Below, piece by piece: positions 1 to 5,853 of a DNA stretch of 8,921 nt. The translations under genes were made by a program, and so were the position numbers. The stretch is taken from assembly GCA_031283825.1 (NCBI GenBank), contig JAITAZ010000153.1, forward strand, positions 1-8,921. The letters are read 5' to 3'. Numbering within the stretch: position 1 is the stretch's first letter; every line of letters begins with the position of its first letter. Under the pieces are notes generated by a model. That model made no database searches, was not told where the DNA came from, and worked only from the letters and a program-made list of their open reading frames with translations. This stretch comes from Planctomycetaceae bacterium (GTDB lineage Bacteria; Planctomycetota; Planctomycetia; Pirellulales; Thermoguttaceae).

Positions 1-199
1 CGAAAAAAAATCGCGTTACGAATTTATTTTCGACGGGTGAAATCGCATTGCGATTTTACCCATCGCTATTTTGGAGTTGTCTCTACGGGACAAGTTTGAT
101 GTTTTGATTCAAATTAAAATTTTCTCTGTGTTCTCTGTGGTTAATAAAAAAATGAATTTTTAGAGATTCCCAATAATTAAAATCAATTCAGATTTACCG
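1..199. repeat. Second, partial copy of the MITE-like element of 7465-7837
   Basis: Positions 1-120 align without gaps to 7639-7758 with four mismatches (30, 57, 71, 95), and 184-199 match 7759-7774 exactly. The two matching parts are separated here by 63 extra bases (121-183). A strong hairpin lies at 31-65, with a 16-bp stem that contains one C-A mismatch and a G-T pair around a 3-nt loop. The right terminal inverted repeat of the full element is missing: similarity stops at 199, inside the last codons of the DUF58 gene. The left part lies beyond the window edge. Confidence 0.85.
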
Positions 200-1192
200 T
201 TTTGCAGAATTTAAACTTCTTGCTAGAGTATTACGCCGACTTAAATACGCGGCAAGCGCGGCGTCCAACGGGACACTGGTTCGGAAAAGAGAATAATCAC
301 ACATTAACTTTGAACATCCTTGTTGCACCTCTTCAAGATACTCGTTGACAGCTTTAATATAACCGTCCCGCAACATTCGCGGATCACACCTGATTTGAAC
401 CGGTAACTCTAAACCTTCAAATCGCGTCGGTCCGCCAAGCGTAAAATCTATTTCTACATCGTCCATCACGTGAAGCACAATTACATCGTGTCCGCGACTC
501 CGCAAATAACGTAAACCCTTGAAAAAACCATCACGCTGCATCAATAAATCCGACAAAATCACAACAAGACTATTCGACCGAATCGCCTCCGCAACTTCTC
601 GCATCGCATCGCCAATATCCGGCTGAGAACCTTTAATATTCGCCAGCAATTCCGCAAGTTCAACTTTACTTTCTCCAGCATCAACAGCCGACAAATCACG
701 CTTGCCCGATTCCGGCGCCGAACGATTCATCACCTCCGAAATCGCTACAAGATGCGATTGCTTCATCTTCGACGGCAAAACATTTTTCGCGTCTTTGTCG
801 AATGTAATACAACCAATAGCGTCTTGCTGCTTAATCGCAAGATACGCCAACGACGCCGCAATCGTACACGCGTAATCGTATTTATTCATCGCCCCGCCAC
901 CGCCAAAACGCATACTCTGAGATACGTCAACCAATAACGTTACTCGCATATTCGTGTCAACTTCATACTGCTTGACATAAAGACGATCCTGCTTCGCCCA
1001 AATTTTCCAGTCAACACTTCGCAAATCGTCGCCCGCAACATACTGACGATGCTGACGAAACTCAACCGAATTACCAAAATGACGCGACTTATGCATCCCA
1101 CTCAAAAAACCATCAACAACATGACGCGCCCGCAAATCAAGACGAGAAATCCGCTTCAACGTTTCAGGATGAAAAAATTTATTTTCGTTCAT
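194..1192 (-). CDS. DUF58 domain protein (vWA-like partner of MoxR)
   Basis: This 332-residue protein has the DUF58 signature at residues 54-77, a GDDLRSVDWK segment followed by WAKQDRLYVKQYE. A von Willebrand A-like fold follows, with a MIDAS-type DxSxS motif at D89-S91-S93 (LLVDVSQSM) and a later Asp at 215 (ILSDLL). No signal peptide or membrane segment is visible, so it is probably cytosolic. In the family, DUF58 proteins act with MoxR AAA+ ATPases in metal-dependent assembly or activation of other complexes. The exact client is unknown, and no client genes lie in the window. The gene follows moxR after 160 bp and is probably cotranscribed with it. The ATG at 1192 is the first in frame and has no Shine-Dalgarno site. 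The stop codon (TAA, 194-196) and the last Arg codon lie inside a dispersed repeat, but the length and C-terminus look normal for the family. Confidence 0.93.
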   Translation of the reverse strand: MNENKFFHPETLKRISRLDLRARHVVDGFLSGMHKSRHFGNSVEFRQHRQYVAGDDLRSVDWKIWAKQDRLYVKQYEVDTNMRVTLLVDVSQSMRFGGGGAMNKYDYACTIAASLAYLAIKQQDAIGCITFDKDAKNVLPSKMKQSHLVAISEVMNRSAPESGKRDLSAVDAGESKVELAELLANIKGSQPDIGDAMREVAEAIRSNSLVVILSDLLMQRDGFFKGLRYLRSRGHDVIVLHVMDDVEIDFTLGGPTRFEGLELPVQIRCDPRMLRDGYIKAVNEYLEEVQQGCSKLMCDYSLFRTSVPLDAALAAYLSRRNTLARSLNSAKR

Positions 1193-1296
1193 TTACGTAA
1201 ATTGTTTTAGAAAAAAAATAATCAAATAAGCCAATAATCGAATATGCAAAAAAACATTAGTTGCATCAGTTCCACCATAAATCACAAATCAACTCC

Positions 1297-1346
1297 ACTA
1301 CTACAACTACTACAACTACTACAACTACACAACTAATACAACTAAA
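1297..1346. repeat. 9-bp tandem repeat between moxR and the DUF58 gene
   Basis: About three exact units of ctactacaa, followed by degenerate units (ctacacaa, ctaatacaa), fill the gap just downstream of the moxR stop codon. On the transcribed strand this reads as a ttgtagtag repeat. It is a simple-sequence tract of the slippage type. I see no hairpin or promoter in it. Confidence 0.85.
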
Positions 1347-1352
1347 CAAAAC

Positions 1353-2390
1353 CTACGATGCGAATAAACTTTGGAAACGCGGGTCTCTTACTAATTCGTC
1401 TTCTCGGATTGGCGTGATTTCGATTAGTTTATCGATAAGCGAGTCGGCAGTTAGACCTTCGCTTTCTGCTAGAAAGCTCATTACTAATCTGTGTCTTAAA
1501 ACGGGTTTTGCTAGACTTTGAATATCTTCGCAAGTTACATAAGTTCGCCCATTCAACAACGCCCGCGTTTTTCCGCCCAAAATAAGATATTGCACCGCCC
1601 GCGGACCTGCACCCCACGCGACATATTCTTGAACGATTTCAGGAATCCCCTTTTTCTGGTCAACGCGAGTTTGACGCACTAACGATAACGCATAACGCAA
1701 AACATGCTCACTCACCAGCACTTGACGCACAATTTTTTGCAGACTTTCAATCTCGTCCGCTTCAAGTACGGGTTGAATATCGTCCGTTTCAATTGACGTA
1801 GTTTTACGCACGATTTCAAGTTCTTCGTCGAAAGTCGGATATTGGACGAAAATTTTGAACATGAACCTGTCTTGTTGTGCTTCGGGCAACGGATAAGTTC
1901 CTTCTTGTTCGATTGGGTTTTGCGTTGCGAGTACAAAAAACGGTTCGGGCAAAACGTTCCGAGTTCGACCAACCGTTACGCGATGTTCCTGCATCGCTTC
2001 AAGCAACGCGGATTGCGTTTTCGGCGGAGTTCGATTTATTTCATCCGCAAGCACCATGTTCGCGAAAAGAGGACCTTCGATAAATTTGTAGATACGTTTA
2101 CCGGAATTTTGATCTTCCTCGATAATATCGATACCAGTAATATCTGCGGGCATGAGATCGGGCGTAAACTGAATTCGGCTAAATTTAAGATTAAGCGCCC
2201 GCGACAACGCGCTAATCATCAACGTTTTCGCAAGACCCGGAACTCCTTCGAGTAAACAGTGTCCGCGAGAAAATATTGAAATTAGTAATTCGTCAATAAC
2301 GTCGGTTTGACCGACTATCACTTGCGAAAGCTGCTCTAAAACCCTTTCACGAGCAACACGTAACTTGGAAATAATTTGTTCGTCTGACAT
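1353..2390 (-). CDS. moxR: MoxR family AAA+ ATPase
   Basis: This 345-residue AAA+ ATPase is full length for the MoxR family. It has Walker A at 49-56 (GVPGLAKT), Walker B with the family's LADEINR at 114-120, sensor 1 in ATQNP at 155-159 followed by [16 protein letters not shown], and a GPR sensor-2 motif at 262-264. MoxR proteins are cytosolic chaperone-like ATPases that work with vWA-domain partners. Here the partner is the DUF58 protein encoded next downstream, the classic two-gene core of such operons. The usual membrane-anchored vWA/BatA-like genes are not in the window, so any larger operon is absent or separated. The start is ATG at 2388-2390 with no Shine-Dalgarno site; the stop is TAG. 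The moxR symbol denotes the family only. Confidence 0.95.
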   Translation of the reverse strand: MSDEQIISKLRVARERVLEQLSQVIVGQTDVIDELLISIFSRGHCLLEGVPGLAKTLMISALSRALNLKFSRIQFTPDLMPADITGIDIIEEDQNSGKRIYKFIEGPLFANMVLADEINRTPPKTQSALLEAMQEHRVTVGRTRNVLPEPFFVLATQNPIEQEGTYPLPEAQQDRFMFKIFVQYPTFDEELEIVRKTTSIETDDIQPVLEADEIESLQKIVRQVLVSEHVLRYALSLVRQTRVDQKKGIPEIVQEYVAWGAGPRAVQYLILGGKTRALLNGRTYVTCEDIQSLAKPVLRHRLVMSFLAESEGLTADSLIDKLIEITPIREDELVRDPRFQSLFAS

Positions 2391-2819
2391 TTGAATTTGA
2401 CAGTTAAATTTTTAATTTATTGTTTAGTTAATATTAAACGCAACGTTTGAGTTTTGTTTGTTGATTGATTCTAAAGTTCGTCCTGTAATTTTTGTAATTT
2501 CGCGAGTTAAATTGATTATAGGGTATTTCTAAAAACGTAAAATATCACGCGGAACTTTGTTTTATCTTTTGAGCCGCCCAATCGCAGATTTCAAACTATC
2601 GCGTCCTCCAAGTCCTTAAAATCATCCTTAAAATAATATGGTTTAAAAAATATTTTTGAAGAGAATAAAATCCAATGATATTTTTTTAAGGAGACAACGA
2701 GGACTTTGGAGACAAAGAAAACATTAGGGACAAATTACTTTAAAATCTGCGATTAACGGCTCAAAGGACAAACCAGTTTTTTAATATGGAATTTGTAATA
2801 TTTTAGGCGATTCCTTAAC
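2391..2819. other. 429-bp gene-free gap between the Rpn-like gene and moxR
   Basis: No convincing coding sequence was seen on either strand. The gap must carry the start signals for moxR transcription, but I could not pick a clear consensus promoter. Its main content is the long palindromic element at 2566-2767. The stretch 2391-2560 is A+T-rich and otherwise featureless. Confidence 0.6.
2566..2767. repeat. Long imperfect palindrome sharing a module with 5621-5708
   Basis: The outer arms are 2566-2591 and 2743-2767. They match in reverse complement at tttgagccg and atcgcagattt. Inside them, 2603-2617 pairs with 2699-2713, and the A+T-rich stretch around 2625-2638 pairs with 2679-2693, so nearly the whole 200 bp can fold back on itself. 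The arm sequence (cttttgag, then cg, then gatttcaaac, then cgtcc) recurs in the palindrome at 5621-5708. No open reading frame is present. A non-autonomous mobile repeat is the likeliest explanation. Confidence 0.7.
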
Positions 2820-3242
2820 TCAACCTAGCGCAGCGGCAAATTCATCTACCGACGAACAAGTTAGCGCGACGTCAATAAGTTCGTTCAATCGATTCAGGTC
2901 TTTAATTCTTGTGATTTTTTTCTGTAAACTTTTCGGCGTATTCTTAAATCGCACCGACAAAGAACGAACGATATCATCTTTTTTTGAATCTACCATGCCT
3001 TGCGATCTGCCTTGCGATATGCCTTGCGACATACCTTGTGATCTGCCTTGCGATATACCTTGCGATATACCTTGCAATATGCCTTGCGATATGCCTTGCG
3101 ATATGCCTTGCGATATGCCTTGCGATATACCTTGCGATATACCTTGCGATATACCTTGCGATACGCCTTGTGCAATGGCATCTTCGATTATAGAGTCTAG
3201 TAATCCGGCGTTTTTAAATATTTCAACTAATTTTTTGTTCAT
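2820..3242 (-). CDS. Candidate internally started C-terminal product (RpnS-like antitoxin)
   Basis: This is an in-frame internal reading of the Rpn-like gene. It starts at Met247 and gives 140 residues: a short helical lead (MNKKLVEIFKNAGLLDS), the fifteen QG units and the C-terminal domain, without any nuclease residues. The ATG at 3240-3242 has AAGGAG at 3251-3256 and an 8-nt spacer. No annotated start in the window has as good a site. In described Rpn systems, a separately translated C-terminal fragment (RpnS) dimerises through a helix that can carry four-residue repeats, and inhibits the full-length protein. I infer the same role here. The start signal is seen; the product and its function are not proven. 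Confidence 0.55.
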   Translation of the reverse strand: MNKKLVEIFKNAGLLDSIIEDAIAQGVSQGISQGISQGISQGISQGISQGISQGILQGISQGISQGRSQGMSQGISQGRSQGMVDSKKDDIVRSLSVRFKNTPKSLQKKITRIKDLNRLNELIDVALTCSSVDEFAAALG

Positions 3243-3980
3243 TTTAATATCTCCTTTTTCAATTTGAGGGCGATAAATATCAATTACAGCGCTGATAAAC
3301 GTTAGGAAGTTTTCGTCGTTTTGGAGTTCTTTTTTTTCTTTTAGTAGTGCGCTGAATTGTTCGGTTGTTATATTGCCTTGTAATGATTTTAGCCATTTAT
3401 TGTTTTCGTCTGACAATTCTTTTATCACGATAATTTGCGTAAACAAAATGTTTCCTCGCACGACATAAACTCCGGCTTCGACATTATCAACTTGAAATTT
3501 CTCCTTGATTTTATTTATCATATCGGCGGGATAATTTGTTGATACCATTGTTAGCGTTATGTCGTCATCTGATATCTTATCGAAATTTTGCGAATAATAC
3601 AAGCAACCTATACCGGTTAATTTTGTAAAGTCCGCGTATCTTATTGTTACATCGAGCGACTTGTACTCGAATAAATTGTATTGTCGTAAGCTTCTAAAAA
3701 TTTCGTGATTTTTGATTTCGATTGGTAATTTTTCAAGTGGAGTCAAAAGTGTTATTACTAAATCTATTCTATGATAATTCACGGGGAACTCAACCTCTGT
3801 CTGAACCATTACGTCGTTATTGATTGTATCTCCAAGCATGAGAAGCATCGCATGACGCCAAGCTAAATGCCAATTTGACGGTTTATCTTCTCGGCTGTCG
3901 TTTATAACCACTGATTCTTTAGTCGACTCATTGGTTGAATCTGCATTTTTTTTCTTTTTATCAATTTTCTTTTTAATCAT
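2820..3980 (-). CDS. PD-(D/E)XK nuclease-like protein with Rpn-like layout and QG repeats
   Basis: The protein has 386 residues. The N-terminal 30 are Lys-rich and charged. Residues 36-190 look like a PD-(D/E)XK nuclease core: candidate catalytic residues are D73 in RIDLVI and E88-x-K90 in LPIEIK, with conserved-looking RQYNLFEYKS at 99-108. Residues 191-270 look helical. Residues 271-329 hold fifteen four-residue QG units (mostly QGIS), and 330-386 form a small C-terminal domain resembling the DUF4351-like tails of such proteins. Rpn-family (recombination-promoting nuclease, transposase_31-related) proteins share this order. Enterobacterial Rpn proteins are toxic DNases in antiphage toxin-antitoxin systems. 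Assignment here rests on layout and motifs, not on a search. The ATG start at 3980 has only a weak GAG upstream. The gene starts 97 bp after the zincin gene ends and may be cotranscribed with it. Confidence 0.8.
   Translation of the reverse strand: MIKKKIDKKKKNADSTNESTKESVVINDSREDKPSNWHLAWRHAMLLMLGDTINNDVMVQTEVEFPVNYHRIDLVITLLTPLEKLPIEIKNHEIFRSLRQYNLFEYKSLDVTIRYADFTKLTGIGCLYYSQNFDKISDDDITLTMVSTNYPADMINKIKEKFQVDNVEAGVYVVRGNILFTQIIVIKELSDENNKWLKSLQGNITTEQFSALLKEKKELQNDENFLTFISAVIDIYRPQIEKGDIKMNKKLVEIFKNAGLLDSIIEDAIAQGVSQGISQGISQGISQGISQGISQGISQGILQGISQGISQGRSQGMSQGISQGRSQGMVDSKKDDIVRSLSVRFKNTPKSLQKKITRIKDLNRLNELIDVALTCSSVDEFAAALG
2997..3170 (-). repeat. 12-bp coding minisatellite (four-residue QGIS units)
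   Basis: About 14.5 units of 12 bp, reading CAA-GGY-ATA-TCG on the coding strand, encode residues 271-328. Most units differ only at the Gly wobble base (GGC or GGT) or by one substitution that gives Val, Leu, Met or Arg. The near identity at DNA level points to recent slippage or unequal exchange. Because the unit is a multiple of three, copy number can change without breaking the frame. Confidence 0.95.
3251..3256 (-). promoter_or_regulatory. Strong internal Shine-Dalgarno site
   Basis: AAGGAG on the minus strand lies 8 nt before the internal ATG at 3242. It sits inside the Rpn-like coding sequence (codons for EKGD, residues 241-244). The starts of moxR, the DUF58 gene, the zincin, mtaB and the lipoprotein have no comparable site, which makes this one stand out. 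Confidence 0.65.
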
Positions 3981-4077
3981 AAGGTTGATCTCGATTGGGT
4001 TAATTTGTTGTAATCGCGCAAAAAAAATTGACGCTGTTGCTAGACGGGAATTTTTATTTGTCGGCGGTTTGAAAATA

Positions 4078-5589
4078 TTATTTTATTTTTACGGTTACTG
4101 TTCCTTTGTTATCTGATCGGCTATTTGCGGCGTCGTTTATTTTTAGGAATAGTATGCCGGTTTGGGTCGGTTGCCAAGTTACTCCGATTCCGATCTCTTT
4201 GTATTCCGGCGATAAAAAATTACGATTGACGTCAAACTGAATATTCTGATTTGGATTCTGATTTGGATTTGGATTCGCGTTAGATTGAATTGGCTCCGGA
4301 ATAATCATTGCTATTAATTTTCCAATCGGCATATTTTGGTAATATCTAATTGTTATTCCTCCGGGTTCGGATTGCCAAATATTCGGTTTGTCGGCAAGTT
4401 GAAATCGTCCCGACGCAACTAAGTTATAACGTCTTCCTGATTCTAATTTTATTCCGCTGTTTTGCCATCCGCGATCTGCTTGAACAATTATGTCGGGAAA
4501 TGAATTGACGTTATTTTTTGTTGACGGATTTTTCGTTACGTTATTTATTGGCAAGCGGAAATCAATTGCCGTGCGTTCGAAATCATAGTTGTAGCAGATA
4601 TTTTTTTTGAAATCGTTCCAATCGATTTCCAATTGAATTTGCGCCGTCAGAATATCTATTTTATTTTCTTGCGCGACGAGCATAATAAATCGTCTTGCGA
4701 AATCAGTATTCGATTCTGACAACCGAAAAACAAGACATCTAAACGCATTTCGATAGCGCGGATGGTATTCGCAAAACATTGTAAAACACCAACACATCGC
4801 GTAAAGTTCAACTTGATTATCGGTATTTTTTCCTAAAGAGAATAAATAATTCAAATTGCTAATATCGACTGTTCCGCGACCTGTGTTTTGGGCTTGATTA
4901 TTGATAAATTTCTGCATAATTTCAATTCTTCCCAGATGCGAAACCGATTTTATATCGGTTGGAAACCATCCGATTATCAATTTGTTATTTTCAAATTTGT
5001 GAGTTGCTAACATCTCCGCGATACCTTCGCGATACCAAAACGGAGTGAAAGTTCCAAACGCATAAAACATGAACGCATGAACGCCTTCGTGTAGAAACAA
5101 ATGACGCTGATAATACTCGCTATTTTGCCGACGCACCCATATTTGATTTCGTAACGAATATCCGTAACGCAAATCGGCGGCGTCTTTGAGCGTTCCGTGT
5201 TTGTTGAATTTTGTTAAATCGTCTATTAGAAATCCGCGAACATGAAATCCGTCGTATTTATTTAATTCGACTCCGAAATATTTGCACAATTCTATTACCA
5301 GCAGATCAAAAATTTTCGGCAATTGATCGACGTCGTTTCCAGACGCTATGTCGGTGTAGAGCGTAATATATTTTCCGTCGAGTTGTCTTATTCCTGATTC
5401 GTTGAGAAAAGACGAAGGCAATTTGTCGAGTTTTGACCATTTACTACGCATCTGTTTTCCAACTTTTTCAGCGTCAAAAATAGAGCCGACTTCAAAATCA
5501 ATACGAGGATCGCCTGCAACGACAACATTTATCGTTACAAAAAAAGAAATTAACAATAAAGCAAAAATTACAGTTGAATTGATTTTCAT
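4078..5589 (-). CDS. Secreted zincin-like peptidase with LecA-like C-terminal domain
   Basis: The protein has 503 residues. An N-terminal signal peptide (hydrophobic 8-24) probably ends at VVA-GD near residue 25, so it is exported. Residues 75-195 resemble the peptidase MA/DUF1570 type of gluzincin. The zinc-binding HExxH is HEGVH at 167-171, with E168 as catalytic base, and the likely third ligand is E188 in WYREGIAEM. The C-terminal part (about 370-503) resembles PA-I galactophilic lectin (LecA): GWQNSGIKLESGRRYNLVASG, then LIAMI, then ILFLKINDAANS and an SDNKGTVTVKI ending. An Asn/Pro/Gln-rich insert (437-450), encoded by short DNA repeats, interrupts this domain. Substrate is unknown; binding to a glycan or surface through the C-terminal domain is inference. 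The ATG lacks a Shine-Dalgarno site. Its nearest neighbours have no obvious functional link to it. Confidence 0.82.
   Translation of the reverse strand: MKINSTVIFALLLISFFVTINVVVAGDPRIDFEVGSIFDAEKVGKQMRSKWSKLDKLPSSFLNESGIRQLDGKYITLYTDIASGNDVDQLPKIFDLLVIELCKYFGVELNKYDGFHVRGFLIDDLTKFNKHGTLKDAADLRYGYSLRNQIWVRRQNSEYYQRHLFLHEGVHAFMFYAFGTFTPFWYREGIAEMLATHKFENNKLIIGWFPTDIKSVSHLGRIEIMQKFINNQAQNTGRGTVDISNLNYLFSLGKNTDNQVELYAMCWCFTMFCEYHPRYRNAFRCLVFRLSESNTDFARRFIMLVAQENKIDILTAQIQLEIDWNDFKKNICYNYDFERTAIDFRLPINNVTKNPSTKNNVNSFPDIIVQADRGWQNSGIKLESGRRYNLVASGRFQLADKPNIWQSEPGGITIRYYQNMPIGKLIAMIIPEPIQSNANPNPNQNPNQNIQFDVNRNFLSPEYKEIGIGVTWQPTQTGILFLKINDAANSRSDNKGTVTVKIK
4240..4281 (-). repeat. Short repeat coding an Asn/Pro/Gln linker
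   Basis: Hexamer-like units (gatttg, gattct, gatttg, gatttg, gattcg on the plus strand) encode NANPNPNQNPNQN in the zincin's C-terminal domain. The tract probably makes a flexible loop whose length can vary by slippage in steps of two residues. Confidence 0.7.
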
Positions 5590-5620
5590 TTTTTTAGTTA
5601 TACTTTAAACGGAAACAAAT

Positions 5621-5708
5621 GGGACGTCGTTGTTTGAAATCGGAGATCAACGACTCAAAAGAAATCGCTTTTGAGTCGTTTCAAACAGATTTTCAACCCA
5701 AACGTCCC
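5621..5708. repeat. Imperfect palindrome with perfect central hairpin
   Basis: Two 41-nt arms match in reverse complement at roughly 70% of positions, beginning with gggacgt and ending with acgtccc. The centre is a perfect 11-bp stem (5651-5661 and 5668-5678) with a 6-nt loop. The arm shares cttttgag-Y-cg, atttcaaac and cgtcc with the palindrome at 2566-2767, but here the cttttgag end faces the centre rather than the outside. It lies just upstream of the zincin start. Confidence 0.75.
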
Positions 5709-5710
5709 CT

Positions 5711-5777
5711 TAAAAAAACGTAACCGTTCACAATTTTTAAATTATGATTTATGAATTTAAAAAACGAGAACGGTTAC
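5711..5777 (-). terminator. Rho-independent-type terminator after mtaB
   Basis: On the minus strand a perfect 9-bp stem (gtaaccgtt/aacggttac, 5769-5777 with 5720-5728) encloses a second perfect 10-bp A+T stem (5754-5763 with 5734-5743). It is followed by cg and seven T residues (5712-5718). It lies about 75 bp beyond the mtaB stop codon, the right place to end mtaB transcription. The internal stem is A+T-rich, so strength is uncertain. Confidence 0.5.
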
Positions 5778-5785
5778 AAAGTCAT

Positions 5786-5812
5786 AATCATATAAATCAT
5801 ATAAATCCTATA
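5786..5812. repeat. 9-bp tandem repeat after mtaB
   Basis: Three consecutive units read aatcatata, aatcatata and aatcctata. This is a small slippage-type repeat between the mtaB stop codon and its terminator-like hairpin. Confidence 0.8.
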
Positions 5813-5853
5813 AATTGATGTTCAGACAGTTATGTTTTAAATTGTTGGAGAAT

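Noticed and set aside
31..65. Hairpin after the DUF58 gene as a terminator
   Set aside because: The stem is strong, but no T-run follows it directly on the minus strand, and the same hairpin is an internal module of the repeat at 7669-7703. It might still stop transcription, but the sequence does not show it.
1261..1521. Plus-strand ORF with a poly-Thr stretch
   Set aside because: It is a by-product of the 9-bp tandem repeat and the reverse strand of moxR; it has no recognisable domain.
1842..2255. 137-codon plus-strand ORF
   Set aside because: It is antisense to the Walker A/B and sensor 1 region of moxR, whose minus-strand frame is clearly the real one.
2391..2470. Promoter for moxR (TTGCGT with ATAAAT at 17-bp spacing on the minus strand)
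   Set aside because: Both hexamers deviate from consensus and the region is very A+T-rich, so such matches are expected by chance.
2997..3170. Regular array as a CRISPR
   Set aside because: Units are contiguous 12-mers with no unique spacers, and they are coding.
2984..3267. Open frames on both strands through the 12-bp repeat region (CDIP-, LAIC- and YRKA-type repeats)
   Set aside because: A 12-bp repeat keeps several frames open automatically. Only the minus-strand QGIS frame continues into sensible protein on both sides.
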